DNA of 64,000 nt from an uncultured Acidobacteriaceae bacterium (GTDB taxonomy: Bacteria > Acidobacteriota > Terriglobia > Terriglobales > Acidobacteriaceae): assembly GCA_903911925.1 (NCBI GenBank), contig CAIWFH010000080.1:1-64000 (forward strand), in the 5' to 3' direction. Positions 35,950 through 45,837 of the stretch are shown piece after piece (position 1 is the stretch's first letter; every line of letters starts with the position of its first letter). Under the pieces are notes generated by a model. The model saw only the letters and a list, made by a program, of their open reading frames with translations, was not told the DNA's origin and made no database searches. Made by a program: the position numbers and the translations under genes.

Positions 35950-37289
35950 TGGATCAAGTTGGGAAATACATCGCAGACGCGGTATTGAGCATTGACACGC
36001 TGTGGGGCGGCGACGTGCTGTGCGCCTCGGGAACGGGGCGCTTCATTGCGGATTCGTGGTTTTCAGACGAGCCGCTGCCCGTTGCTTACACGCATGCGGC
36101 GGCGGCGCGCTTGCGGGAGTGCGGCGGCGTTACGGGCAAGGACGTTGACGGCAAGGTTGTGGACGAATACCTGCGCGATGTGAAGGTTCAAGACGCCATT
36201 GCGGGACTGTACGCAGAAGCAGAGAAGATTGGCGGTCTGCGCGGGGCTTATCTGAATGGGATGGCGATTTGCATGGGGGCCATGTTTGACCTGGCCATGG
36301 AGGTTCTGGGCAAGGGCGACCCGGTGCCGTATGAGCGCTCTGTGGTGGCGTCAACGGGGAAAGCACCTGAGCCCTCGCGGCCTGAAAAGAAGCGGGAGCG
36401 CGTGGCCGAGCTGCTGGGCCGGGCCGGGTATGCGTCGACGAACGGGGCGGGATTGCTGGAGGCCGTGGATGCCTGGCGGCGCGAGCGCATAAGCCCCATG
36501 GCGTCAGTGCGCGCGCTGGGCGCAGCGGTGATTGCGCATTTTGACAACTTGAGCGCGAAGAACCTGCTGCCTTATCTCCCCAAGGAACTAGCTCGCGTGC
36601 CAAGGGCCAATATCGATTTCATGGCCATCAAGGATGCTTGGTTTTCCGGTTCGATGAATTACCTGGGACGCGCGCGCAATGCCGATGGGACTCCGCAGTA
36701 CGAGGCGACGTACGAGATCAATGCTTCATTGCAGATTTCGTTTCCGGAGTTTGAGCAGTTGGTGAGTCACGAGGTTGTGCCGGGGCACGTGACTACCTTT
36801 GCTTATCTGCAGGATCTGTATGTCCGCGGCAAGGCTGGCTTTGAGGCGACCGTGCTGACCATGAATACGCGCGCAGCCACGCTGTTTGAAGGAATCGCGA
36901 ACAACGCGATTCTGATTGCGCATGGGGTGACCGAGGTGGAGCAGTTGCCGGATGAAGACATGCAGATCGGCGTGCTGCTGGCCCTGCTGCAGGACGATGC
37001 CAAGAACCAATCGTCTTATCTGACGTGGGGCGAAAAGAGAGAACAGCCGGAAGTGGCGGCGACACTGCGGCGGGATTTCCTGGTGACTGAAGAGCGCGCG
37101 GGAAAGCTCTCAGGCGCGTGGGGACGGCATCCGCTGCTGGGCCGGATGTATCTGCCGGCCTACCGCGCAGGAACCGACAAGGTGGCTGAACTGAGGCGGA
37201 CATATGGCGCGGAGAGCGTGCTGCCGGCGATTTACGGATGCAACGGGTTGGTGGATATCCAGACTGTGGACCAGGTGCTGAAGGGTTAG
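35949..37289 (+). CDS. HExxPGH zinc metallohydrolase coupled to the OPT transporter
   Basis: A 446-residue soluble protein; ATG 35949 overlaps the upstream TAA. The motif SHEVVPGHVTTFAYLQDLY is the HExxPGH zinc site of the DUF885-type family, and a Glu-rich helix further on (TLFEGIANNAIL) may give the third ligand. There is no signal peptide, so it acts in the cytoplasm. Coupling to OPT suggests a peptidase acting on imported peptides; enzymatic activity is inferred. Confidence 0.72.
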   Translation: MDQVGKYIADAVLSIDTLWGGDVLCASGTGRFIADSWFSDEPLPVAYTHAAAARLRECGGVTGKDVDGKVVDEYLRDVKVQDAIAGLYAEAEKIGGLRGAYLNGMAICMGAMFDLAMEVLGKGDPVPYERSVVASTGKAPEPSRPEKKRERVAELLGRAGYASTNGAGLLEAVDAWRRERISPMASVRALGAAVIAHFDNLSAKNLLPYLPKELARVPRANIDFMAIKDAWFSGSMNYLGRARNADGTPQYEATYEINASLQISFPEFEQLVSHEVVPGHVTTFAYLQDLYVRGKAGFEATVLTMNTRAATLFEGIANNAILIAHGVTEVEQLPDEDMQIGVLLALLQDDAKNQSSYLTWGEKREQPEVAATLRRDFLVTEERAGKLSGAWGRHPLLGRMYLPAYRAGTDKVAELRRTYGAESVLPAIYGCNGLVDIQTVDQVLKG

Positions 37290-37567
37290 GGGAACTCTGA
37301 TCAGGGCCTCTTTTTCGTTTCACCTTTCTCGCGGGGGCCGGGGTGTTCGTGCTGGAACCCAATTTCCTGTAGCTGCCGAAGGAAACGGGGAACGTTGGGT
37401 GGAAGAAGGTTGTGTTGAAATGCAGCGAGGCGGCGCCGCTTCGCGGCATGGCAGATTGGCAAGTTGGCGCACGAGTCCTGTCCTTGCGCGGACGCCAAAG
37501 CCTGTCTTTTCTTAACAACATTCTGCTTCAGAGACCAGTCATATGGGCACACAGGCGGATGGCAGAC

Positions 37568-38449
37568 TCACAACAGGCGGAATCGCCCATCGGGGAATCC
37601 GCCGACCTCCGGTTGCATGGAGAAGACGCTGCCTGAAAGCTGGTCGGCAGAACGCGCGCTGGTAATGTAGAGCGTCTTGAACCCGGGACCTCCAAAGGCG
37701 CAGGTTGTGGGTGTGGAGATGGGCAGAGGCACGGTTTTGTCAACTCGTCCATCGGGAGCCACGCGGATAAGGCACGCGGCGCCGGGCCGGGTATTCCAAA
37801 GAAAACCTTCGGCATCGATCACCGATCCATCGGGCACGCCTTGCGCATGGCCGGCAAAAAATTCTTTCTCCCTGGAGATGGCTCCGCTCGCTTTGTCATA
37901 ACTGAAGGAATAGATGACGTTTGCCGTAGTGTCGCCAAAGTAGAACGTTTTACGATCAGGGCTCCAGGCAACGGTGTTTGCGATTCCGATGCCGCTCTTC
38001 CACTCCGTTACGGCGTGATCCGGGTCGACGCGGTAGAGAACCCCGCCGCTAAATTCCACGCCTAGGTTTTCGCCGCGGGTGCCGACGTTATTGCGCATGG
38101 TTCCCACCCAGAGCGATCCGCGCGGATCGACGCGGGCATCGTTCAAGCGCATTTGTGGCGAGGTGGGCAATTGAAACACTGTCTCGATTGCCGAGTGTGT
38201 GCGAGGCGACCAGATGACGACCTTCGATCCTAGGACGAGCAGAAGGCGGTCAGGGTCGGTGGTGAGATTCACTGAAGTTGCCGGCTCGTCGAAGACCCAC
38301 GTGCGCGTTGATTCACTGGCGGTGTCGAAGCGGTGGACGAGAAAGCGATTGATGTCAGTCCAGTAGAGGGCATTTTGTTCAGGATGCCAGACGGCGCCTT
38401 CACCACAGATGTCGCCGGCCGGCACAACGCAACGGATTTTGTCAGTCAT
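37568..38449 (-). CDS. SMP-30/gluconolactonase family protein
   Basis: A 293-residue six-bladed beta-propeller lactonase. GEGAVWHPEQNALYWTDI, RLNDARVDPRGSLWVGTM, GIANTVAWSPDRKTFYFGDT and GVPDGSVIDAEGFLWN carry the divalent-metal ligands (Glu, Asn, Asp). I chose the ATG at 38449 with GAGG five bases upstream; a start seven codons earlier lacks a good site. Likely hydrolyses an aldonolactone in the sugar pathway of this island. It is divergent from the SDR and Zn-alcohol dehydrogenase genes. Confidence 0.88.
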   Translation of the reverse strand: MTDKIRCVVPAGDICGEGAVWHPEQNALYWTDINRFLVHRFDTASESTRTWVFDEPATSVNLTTDPDRLLLVLGSKVVIWSPRTHSAIETVFQLPTSPQMRLNDARVDPRGSLWVGTMRNNVGTRGENLGVEFSGGVLYRVDPDHAVTEWKSGIGIANTVAWSPDRKTFYFGDTTANVIYSFSYDKASGAISREKEFFAGHAQGVPDGSVIDAEGFLWNTRPGAACLIRVAPDGRVDKTVPLPISTPTTCAFGGPGFKTLYITSARSADQLSGSVFSMQPEVGGFPDGRFRLL

Positions 38450-38521
38450 CGTGACCTCATTTTCGCTCATTCGGCGGCCATTTCAAGATTCTCAAGAGAA
38501 AAACAGCGGAATCTTCTAGAT

Positions 38522-38543
38522 GATATCCGCGGCCGCGGATATC
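38522..38543. promoter_or_regulatory. Perfect 22-bp palindrome in a divergent promoter region
   Basis: The left half is GATATCCGCGG and the right half is its exact reverse complement. It sits between the divergent SMP-30 and SDR genes, about 70 bases from the former's start, where an operator would be expected. Confidence 0.5.
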
Positions 38544-38731
38544 TTGGGTTTGGATCTGGAAAGATGCATCCGCGCAACCGCCCGGTTTTGACGGGAGGAT
38601 GAATCGATGAGCAGAAATCGATCCCTAAGCCGCAGCTTTGCCTTGATAGACGGCAGTGCGGCTTACCGGGTTGCAATCGGCCTTCTCGCCGCCGCAATGC
38701 CTCTATTGAGTGGGCTAGAGGGGCTCGGGCG

Positions 38732-39493
38732 ATGAGGCTCGCGCAAAAAATAGCGATCATTACCGGCGCTGCACGGGGTTTGGGAGCCGCCGTGGCGGAG
38801 AGATTTGCACGCGAGGGGGCCAGCGTTGTTGTAGCAGATACGGACGAGACATTGGGCACGGAAGTGGTGTGCCGGGTGCGAGCCGCAGGACGCGAAGCCT
38901 ATTTTGTGAAAACCGATATATCCAGCAAGGACTCGGTCAATAACTTGATGGATACGGCGGTGGGTCTCTTCGGACGCATCGACGTGTTGTATAACAACGC
39001 AGGGATTTTGCTGGATGGGCGTGATCTTCCGGCTCACGAACTCAGCCTTGAGACCTGGGACGCGGTGATGAACGTGAATCTGCGCGGTCCGTTTCTGTGC
39101 GCCAAGCACGCCATCAAGCAAATGCTGAAGCAGGGCGGAGGAAGCATTGTGAACGTTAGCTCAAGGACTGGACTGTTCGGCTGCGCTCCCAAACTGACCG
39201 CCTACAGCGCGGGCAAGGCGGGGCTGATCGGTTTGACGCGGGTGATGGCCGCAGCGTACGCGCGCAGCAACATCAGGGCTAACACAATTATTCCCGGAAC
39301 CATGGACACGCCAATGAATCGCTACCTGTTTGCCGAGAGCGCGACGAGGGAGAGATACCGCTCGCGGATTCCGCTGGGAAGACTGGGGTCGGCGGGCGAT
39401 ATCGAAGGGATCGCGGTGTTTCTGGCCTCAGACGAATCAGCCTATTGCACCGGTGGGGCATACGTGTGCGACGGCGGCGTGACGACGGTTTGA
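38732..39493 (+). CDS. SDR-family NAD(P)-dependent oxidoreductase
   Basis: A 253-residue classical SDR. TGAARGLG binds the cofactor, NNAG follows, the catalytic Ser is in NVSSRTG and the YxxxK in YSAGK. Asp in VVVADTDET favours NAD(H). It is clearly paralogous to the SDR at 54676 (same length, shared CAPKL(T/S)AYS and GTMDTPMN boxes). Forms an operon with the Zn-alcohol dehydrogenase 42 bases downstream. Confidence 0.9.
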   Translation: MRLAQKIAIITGAARGLGAAVAERFAREGASVVVADTDETLGTEVVCRVRAAGREAYFVKTDISSKDSVNNLMDTAVGLFGRIDVLYNNAGILLDGRDLPAHELSLETWDAVMNVNLRGPFLCAKHAIKQMLKQGGGSIVNVSSRTGLFGCAPKLTAYSAGKAGLIGLTRVMAAAYARSNIRANTIIPGTMDTPMNRYLFAESATRERYRSRIPLGRLGSAGDIEGIAVFLASDESAYCTGGAYVCDGGVTTV

Positions 39494-39535
39494 GATGCAA
39501 ACCAACCCGGAAAGAATAGGTGGAAGGGAGCCGGC

Positions 39536-40597
39536 ATGAAGGCTGCAGTTTGGCACGGACAGCGCGATGTGCGCATTGAAGATGTGAGTGAACCTCCTGC
39601 GCCTCCACCGGGACAGGTTCAGGTGAGCGTTGCGTGGTGCGGAATTTGCGGGACCGACCTGCACGAGTATGTGGGCGGGCCTCTGTATATTCCGCTTCAC
39701 AAACCGCACCTGCTCACCGGGGTGCAGGCGCCGGTCATCATCGGCCATGAGATGGCGGGAACCGTGATCGAGGTGGGAGACGGCGTAAAGGGCTTTGCCG
39801 TTGGCGATCGCGTTGCCGCTTGCCCGATTATCGGCTGCGGGCGGTGCCGGTGGTGCTTGAGCGGGTCAATGGCGCAATGTGACCGCGTGGCTTTCCTGGG
39901 CACATCGTGGACCGGCGGCGCGCTTGCCGGGCGGCTGAACCTGAATGCTTACCAGTGTTTTCACCTGCCCGGCTCGATTTCAGACGAGGTGGGCGCGCTG
40001 GTTGAACCGTTCTCGGCAACCGTTCGGGCGGTTGAGCGGAGTGGGGCGAACAGCGGGGATAACGTGGCCATTATCGGAACCGGGCCCATTGGGCTTATGG
40101 CGCTGATGGCTGCACGCATTCGCGGGGCCAAGCGGGTGGTTGCGTTCGAGATCGCTCAGAAGCGCATTGAGGCGGCGCGGTTGTGCGGCGCAGATGCGGT
40201 GATCGATCCGTTGACGGTGGATGCGGAGAGTGCGGGACTGGAGGCTACCGGCGGGGAAGGCTTCGATGTGGTGATTGAGTGCGCAGGGCAGCCGGCCACT
40301 GTGCTGATGGCCGGTAGGCTCACGCGCACGCGCGGGAAACTGGTGATCATGGGAGTCTTCGAGAAGCCCGCCGCGCTCGATCTTACAGACATCGTGTTCC
40401 GCGAGAAAAGCGTCATCGGCAGCATGAGCGGTTACGGGCTCTATGACGAAACCATCCGCATGATGACCGACGCGCGCTTCCGCGCCGATGTGCTGATCAC
40501 CGATCACATCGGGCTCGATGAGTTGATCAGCAAGGGTTACCATGGCCTGCTGCACGAAACGGAGAATCACGTGAAGATATTGGTGCGGCCGGAGTGA
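39536..40597 (+). CDS. Zinc-dependent medium-chain alcohol dehydrogenase
   Basis: A 353-residue MDR enzyme. Catalytic zinc ligands lie in CGICGTDLHEY and GHEMAGTV. The structural zinc cysteines are in CGRCRWCLSGSMAQC. The Rossmann motif is GTGPIGLMALM. The CGTDLHEY...GPLYIP insertion resembles 2,3-butanediol, sorbitol or threonine dehydrogenases. Probably oxidises a polyol or sugar of the same pathway as the adjacent SDR and lactonase. Confidence 0.9.
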   Translation: MKAAVWHGQRDVRIEDVSEPPAPPPGQVQVSVAWCGICGTDLHEYVGGPLYIPLHKPHLLTGVQAPVIIGHEMAGTVIEVGDGVKGFAVGDRVAACPIIGCGRCRWCLSGSMAQCDRVAFLGTSWTGGALAGRLNLNAYQCFHLPGSISDEVGALVEPFSATVRAVERSGANSGDNVAIIGTGPIGLMALMAARIRGAKRVVAFEIAQKRIEAARLCGADAVIDPLTVDAESAGLEATGGEGFDVVIECAGQPATVLMAGRLTRTRGKLVIMGVFEKPAALDLTDIVFREKSVIGSMSGYGLYDETIRMMTDARFRADVLITDHIGLDELISKGYHGLLHETENHVKILVRPE

Positions 40598-40649
40598 GTT
40601 GTTGGAATGAATTTCCAGGGATGAACAGGCCAGTTGAGAGTCGTGGTTT

Positions 40650-40692
40650 CCCAGGTCTCAAATTCGAGACCTGGGGCACCCAGCATTTTTTG
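40650..40692. terminator. Hairpin between convergent genes
   Basis: Perfect 10-bp stem cccaggtctc (40650-40659) with gagacctggg (40666-40675), loop aaattc. A T6 run follows ten bases later on the plus strand. Likely terminator of the dehydrogenase unit. Confidence 0.55.
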
Positions 40693-40708
40693 TGAGGTCC
40701 GGCGTCGG

Positions 40709-42142
40709 TTAACGGCGCGCAGCTTCGAGCAGCAGGACCCAGTCTTCGTCGCCGGCGTGATTTTTGCCGGGGGGCGTGAACTGATGCGATCCGGTGTTGG
40801 CTAGTGGACTGCCGGCGATGTCCTGGTAGCTTCCATTCGACGGATCGAACCATCTGCCTTTGGCGGGACCGCGCAGCTTTGCCATGTTGACAGTGATGGC
40901 GCGGGTGGTGGGAACGTAGGCCACCACGGTTCCCCCGTCTGCAGTGCGAGCAGCTGTGCAGTAGTCGCTCACGCTCACTCTGGTGTCGACATCGCCAAAT
41001 GTTCCCAGCCCGCCGGTCACGGTTACGTGGTCCTGGTCGGGAACCAGGGCCTGCCAGGGCAGCGAGGAGAAGAACTTCTTCCAGATGCTGAGCTGCTCAA
41101 CGCCGGGGGTGTCAATCTGGCCCTGCCATCCATCCTTGAAGGACCAGGTGTACCGATTGCCGTAAAACTGTCCAACTCCGCCTGAGAGCGCCGTCCAGTA
41201 ATCTTCCTTGCGCAGAACCAGCGGCGTTCCGAAGTCGGGCGGCGTGCCTACGTCTTCAAGGTCGTAGTGAGCTTCGACGAGATAATCCGGGGCCACCGGC
41301 TTTTGGTTGTAGCTGTGCAGGATTTGGATGTAAGTGGGCGAGTATGTGTAGGTGCTGTTCAGTTCGATGAGCGGAATCCAGCGCGGGTCGTCGAACGATG
41401 AGCTGGTACGAACGTGCAGTTCCACGGTTTGAAGCTGATGCGGCGCAGCGGAGCGAATCCCCTTCGATACGGCTTGCACAAGATCGTCATCCTCGGGAAT
41501 GGTCCACAGGTTGAAGTCGTTGCCGTTGAGCCACATCACGTTTTTGAAGGCGGCGTAACGCTTGCCGAGGAATTGACCGTACGCATAGGCGGCATCCACT
41601 CCGTTGTTGCGCAGAGCAGGCAGCCAGCCAATGGTTTCAATGGGATCGAGGAAGACCAGCAGGTGGTGATTCGCGGCCAACTGAACAATGTGGTCGAGGC
41701 GCACAAAGTAGTCTTCATTGGGCTTGCGCAGGTCGTAATGTTTGTAGTCTGTCCCGCCCGTCACGTATCCAGTGAAGGGCTTGATGCCGTCGGGAGTGGT
41801 GGCATCTGTATTGTTTGGATAGTCATTTCCGGCGCACATCACGTCGATCCAGCCAAGGGCATTGAAGCCGTGTGCCTCGCGGTCGGCGAAATAGAAATCT
41901 GCGTCCTTTTCGCTAAGCCGGCCCATCAGACCCTGCGGCGTATCGCCAACGATGAGGAAGGGCTTTCCGGCTTGATCGACCAGGTAGCGGTGATTCGCGC
42001 TTACCTTCAACGGGTAGGCAGGAACGTGCGATCCATTCTCAGCTGGCTGTGCGGCCGAACAATGCGCCGCAGCCGTGACGAACGCAGCCAGCGCAGCAAA
42101 AAGTAGAGCAAATCGGAAGGTAAATCTTACTGAAGTATCCAT
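40709..42142 (-). CDS. Secreted DUF4038 glycoside hydrolase (GH140-like)
   Basis: A 477-residue exported protein with signal peptide (FALLFAALAAFVTAAAHCSAAQ). The DUF4038 TIM-barrel begins YLVDQAGKPFLIVGDTPQGLMGRLSEKDADFYFADREAHGFNALGW; GNDFN near the middle may hold the acid/base residue. The C-terminal domain (GGTVVAYVPTTRAITVNMAKLRGPAKGRWFDPSNGSY) matches the so-called collagen-binding domain found after DUF4038. Characterised GH140 enzymes cleave apiose from pectin; the substrate here is not proven. It lies downstream of the large receptor gene. Confidence 0.8.
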   Translation of the reverse strand: MDTSVRFTFRFALLFAALAAFVTAAAHCSAAQPAENGSHVPAYPLKVSANHRYLVDQAGKPFLIVGDTPQGLMGRLSEKDADFYFADREAHGFNALGWIDVMCAGNDYPNNTDATTPDGIKPFTGYVTGGTDYKHYDLRKPNEDYFVRLDHIVQLAANHHLLVFLDPIETIGWLPALRNNGVDAAYAYGQFLGKRYAAFKNVMWLNGNDFNLWTIPEDDDLVQAVSKGIRSAAPHQLQTVELHVRTSSSFDDPRWIPLIELNSTYTYSPTYIQILHSYNQKPVAPDYLVEAHYDLEDVGTPPDFGTPLVLRKEDYWTALSGGVGQFYGNRYTWSFKDGWQGQIDTPGVEQLSIWKKFFSSLPWQALVPDQDHVTVTGGLGTFGDVDTRVSVSDYCTAARTADGGTVVAYVPTTRAITVNMAKLRGPAKGRWFDPSNGSYQDIAGSPLANTGSHQFTPPGKNHAGDEDWVLLLEAARR

Positions 42143-42261
42143 TGCGCCGGTCTCCTGTGGAGGTGTACGAAGATTTTAACGCTTGCGAAGATAAGCCCCG
42201 CCGGTGAAAGCGAGGCTCATCTTCGCGAGAAGGAATCACCTGCTCCCTTCGGGAGCCGCAC

Positions 42262-45200
42262 TTAGAACTCGATGCGAAACTGACCCTGGCCGATTCGATT
42301 GCTGATCTGCGAACTTAGTCTGGTGATTTGCCCGAAGGTGGAATCCAGGGAGTTGTTGTCTGGCGGCCTGAGTTGCGTGCGGTTGAACGCGTTGAAATAG
42401 TCCATCCGCAGGCTGGCCTGCACGTGCTCGCCAAGCTTGAAGCTTTTGATCACGTCGAAGCTCTCGAGGCGCAGCGGCGGGGTTCGCAATTCGGTGTAGG
42501 CACGCTTCGACGTACCCAATCCCCAAGGGCCCGTGTTCTGGAATGAATCGGTGCTGAACTGAATAGGCTGCTGGGCGGTCTTGCCGGTGAAGAAGTCCTT
42601 GGAGCGTTTGTAACTGAAAGTCTTGAGCGGAGCTCCGGCAACGATATCCGGCCGGTCAAAGCTGTTTACCAGCAGCGGATTGTAGCCGTTCTGCGCACCG
42701 AATGGATTTCCGCCCGCGTACTGAAGAATGTAGCTGAACTGCCATCCTCCCACAAACTCAGATAGCAGGCGGCTGGAGTTTGCGAACTTCTGCCCCCTCC
42801 CGAATGGTAGTGCATAGGTTCCAACAGCCTTGAAGCTATAAAGCTGATCGAGGAAGGAGGGCACATACTCCGGCGCCGGGTTGTATGCATTCATCCCGTT
42901 GGGAGAGAATGGTCCGGAACCGATTGAAGTGTTGCCCATGTTCCTGGCGAGGGTCAGGTTTGTGAGGAAGCTCAAACCATTTGAAAAGCGCTTCTCGCCC
43001 GAGGCTTGCATCGCGTTGTAGAAAGTCGTCCCGTCCATTTCGTTAACGGGAAAGTAGCCCCCGAACTGCGGATAGGGGGTCAGGGCCTGCTCCAAAGTCG
43101 CCGAGGCTCCGTATTGCGCGGCGTATCCCGGATAGGGCTCATGAAATCCGGCGGCAACTACCGCCGGGTCGAGGATATTGTCGCTTAGCAGGTCTCCATA
43201 CTGGAGCACAGAAGGGTTGGGCTGGTTCGACAGCTCCAGGGTGGTGGGCAAATGAATTGCGCGGTTCCCCACATAAGACACCGTGATGAACATGCCCCAG
43301 GGCAATTCACGCTGCACGCCCAGGCTCCATGCCTGGTCGTAAGGAGCGGTGCCAACCGACGGCGCGTTAGGCAGCTCGGGTGCATGGTTGTCTTTGCTGG
43401 TCGGGAAGTCGAAGATGACTCCGCCATTGCCAATGGAGGGATTAAACGCCGCGGCCTGCGGTGCCGGCAGAGTAAGCGAATCCCAGCTTCCGTAGCCGGG
43501 AGTAGTGCCGCCGGTTGCCGAGCGCAGAAACGATCCATTCAGCAACGGTGACATGAACGACGCCGCAAACGAAGTGCCGTATTCATAGGCGCCCCCGTTC
43601 AGGATGCTGAGGTAAAAACCTCCTTGCACAACCGTCTTGGGAGTGAGTTGATAGGAGAAGCCCAGCCGTGGCTGAAAATACTTCCAGTGAATGGCCGCGC
43701 GGTTGACATTCGCGCACCCATCGCAGTTTCCGAATTTGGTGGCCGCACCCAGCAGCCCGCCCGCACCTGGGTTGGGCGCGTTGCGATCGACGAAGATGAT
43801 GTTGTTGTGTGCTTCGGTGAAAGGCTGCAGGATGTCATACCGAATTCCTGCGTTGATAGTCAAACGGCTGTTGAGCTTGAAATCGTCTTGCGCGTAGAAG
43901 GCGAAGGCGCGGTTGCGCAACTTGTCTTCGGTAATAAAGATGCGTTCCGACGAATCAACCAGGCCAAGAAGAAAACTGGCAAAGGAACTGCCATAGGCTC
44001 CTAAAATACTCGGGTCGCTTGAACTTGAAGTCGACGTCGTTCTCTGGCTGAAGTCGAAGGTTCCGCTGCAGAAATTGCAGTCGAGGGTGTCCTGGTAGGT
44101 GCGTCGCACCTGGACACCGAAGTTCATGGTGTGCCGGCCCTTGGTCCACAACCAGTTGTTCACCCCCACAATGCCCAACATGCGGTTGTTGTTGACCGTC
44201 AGGCCACCCGAACAGCATTCAAGGTATGCGCCACCGTTCACTCCCCATGCGGTTGGAGCGCTCTGGCCGTCAAAGGTGATCAGGGGCAGTGTGCTGCTAT
44301 TTTCCACCCCGGCGAAATTCACATTCAGGTTGGCATTGTCCTGGGAGACAAGATCCCCGATCCAGTCCACGCCGGCGGTCACCACCAGGTTCGGCGAGAT
44401 GGTCTTCACATAGTTGAGTACGAACCCAGTTCCAAGAACGTTGTTTGATAACTCGCTCTGCAGAGGGCTCGAGGTCGGCACAATCGCGGCAGAGGTCAAT
44501 TGTGGAGAGTTCAGATTGTCGCGCCAGTGGCTGAAGTGAATGCTCTGTGAACTGGTAAGAGTCTCATCGAGCGTGTAATCCCAGAGGAACTGCCGGATAG
44601 GGATCGCGGGAATGGACGGGTTCTTGTTGTTTTGCAGGCCAGCGTTGGTACCTGTCCGATCAGGATCGGGAATCAGTGGCAGCAATGTCTTGGCCAGCGC
44701 ACTGAAGCGGCTGGGGTCAATCATATTCTGAGGAAAGGGCTGGCCGGTTGTCGGATCGTAAATGGGAATCTGGATACCGTTGGAATCAACAAAGTTGCTG
44801 AAGTCACCCTTCTTCATGTCGGCGGTTGGAACCGTGCCGATGTCAACCTGCGCCAGGTTCCTCCGATACCAGTCGACGCTGACGTGGAAGAAGGTGCGGT
44901 TCCTGCCGTGATAAAGGTGGGGAATGGTTACCGGTCCGCCTACAGTGAATCCGTAATCGTTCTGCTGATCGATGGGGGCAGTAGGCGTTCCCGACGAGGA
45001 GAAATGGGTGGGGAAAAAACCGGGGGAATCGAACAACTGATTGCGCACAATTTCAAAAGCGTCGCCGTGCAACTGGTTCGTTCCCGAAGCCATATTAAAG
45101 GTAACCGCACCCTGCCCCAGGCCGTATTCCGCATTAAACGTGGAACTGCTGACGCGGAACTCATTCACCGCTTCATAGGGCGGATTGATGTCGGTCTGGT

Positions 45201-45837
45201 TGCCCTGAAACTGCACGAACGCAACCGGCACACCGTTGAACTGCGACTCGTTTTCGTAGGTTACGCCGCCGTTGATGTTATGGGAGCCGGCGGAGCCCTG
45301 TACCCCAGGGGCGAGGTAGCTGAAGGAATCGATCTGACGCGATAGCCCGTTGATCAAGATCGGAGCAGCGCTGACCATCTCCGGTTCCAGTGTGGCTCCA
45401 ACTTCAGGCGAAGTCGTGTCGAGGGTAATAAGACTGCCTTCCACCTTTACCGTCTCCGACGCGGCTCCGGGAGTGAGGGTAAGTTTCACGTTGGAGATCT
45501 TGGCCACTTCAATCACCGCTGTGGTCTCGACCCTCTTGAAGCCTTTAGCATCAGCGGCCACCGAGTATTCCCCGGGAATCAGTCCGATGATCGTGAAGGT
45601 GCCCGCTGACGAGGTTACCGCCACCGATGCAACGCCCGTGTCACGGTTGGTGATGGTTATGCTGGCCCCAGAGATGACCGCGTTGGTCGCATCGGTCACG
45701 GTTCCGTTGATGCCGTTTTGGGTTTGAGCATACGCAGGCGCTACGGGGAGCAACAGCCCCAGGCATACCAGGACTGGAACGGCGGCATTGTGCCAGGCGC
45801 GAACGAGGAAATGGGCTCTACCAGTTCTCTGTGTCAT
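42262..45837 (-). CDS. Oar-like TonB-dependent receptor with carboxypeptidase-regulatory domain
   Basis: A 1191-residue outer membrane protein. ATG 45837 has GGAGG about eight bases upstream. A signal peptide ends at APAYAQTQ. Residues about 35-115 form a carboxypeptidase-regulatory-like Ig fold (GINGTVTDATNAVISGASITITN...GEYSVAADAKGFKRV). A plug domain and a long beta-barrel follow, ending in an aromatic C-terminus (GQGQFRIEF). Such receptors are greatly expanded in Acidobacteriota and are thought to import oligosaccharides. The glycoside hydrolase 119 bases downstream fits. Confidence 0.92.
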   Translation of the reverse strand: MTQRTGRAHFLVRAWHNAAVPVLVCLGLLLPVAPAYAQTQNGINGTVTDATNAVISGASITITNRDTGVASVAVTSSAGTFTIIGLIPGEYSVAADAKGFKRVETTAVIEVAKISNVKLTLTPGAASETVKVEGSLITLDTTSPEVGATLEPEMVSAAPILINGLSRQIDSFSYLAPGVQGSAGSHNINGGVTYENESQFNGVPVAFVQFQGNQTDINPPYEAVNEFRVSSSTFNAEYGLGQGAVTFNMASGTNQLHGDAFEIVRNQLFDSPGFFPTHFSSSGTPTAPIDQQNDYGFTVGGPVTIPHLYHGRNRTFFHVSVDWYRRNLAQVDIGTVPTADMKKGDFSNFVDSNGIQIPIYDPTTGQPFPQNMIDPSRFSALAKTLLPLIPDPDRTGTNAGLQNNKNPSIPAIPIRQFLWDYTLDETLTSSQSIHFSHWRDNLNSPQLTSAAIVPTSSPLQSELSNNVLGTGFVLNYVKTISPNLVVTAGVDWIGDLVSQDNANLNVNFAGVENSSTLPLITFDGQSAPTAWGVNGGAYLECCSGGLTVNNNRMLGIVGVNNWLWTKGRHTMNFGVQVRRTYQDTLDCNFCSGTFDFSQRTTSTSSSSDPSILGAYGSSFASFLLGLVDSSERIFITEDKLRNRAFAFYAQDDFKLNSRLTINAGIRYDILQPFTEAHNNIIFVDRNAPNPGAGGLLGAATKFGNCDGCANVNRAAIHWKYFQPRLGFSYQLTPKTVVQGGFYLSILNGGAYEYGTSFAASFMSPLLNGSFLRSATGGTTPGYGSWDSLTLPAPQAAAFNPSIGNGGVIFDFPTSKDNHAPELPNAPSVGTAPYDQAWSLGVQRELPWGMFITVSYVGNRAIHLPTTLELSNQPNPSVLQYGDLLSDNILDPAVVAAGFHEPYPGYAAQYGASATLEQALTPYPQFGGYFPVNEMDGTTFYNAMQASGEKRFSNGLSFLTNLTLARNMGNTSIGSGPFSPNGMNAYNPAPEYVPSFLDQLYSFKAVGTYALPFGRGQKFANSSRLLSEFVGGWQFSYILQYAGGNPFGAQNGYNPLLVNSFDRPDIVAGAPLKTFSYKRSKDFFTGKTAQQPIQFSTDSFQNTGPWGLGTSKRAYTELRTPPLRLESFDVIKSFKLGEHVQASLRMDYFNAFNRTQLRPPDNNSLDSTFGQITRLSSQISNRIGQGQFRIEF

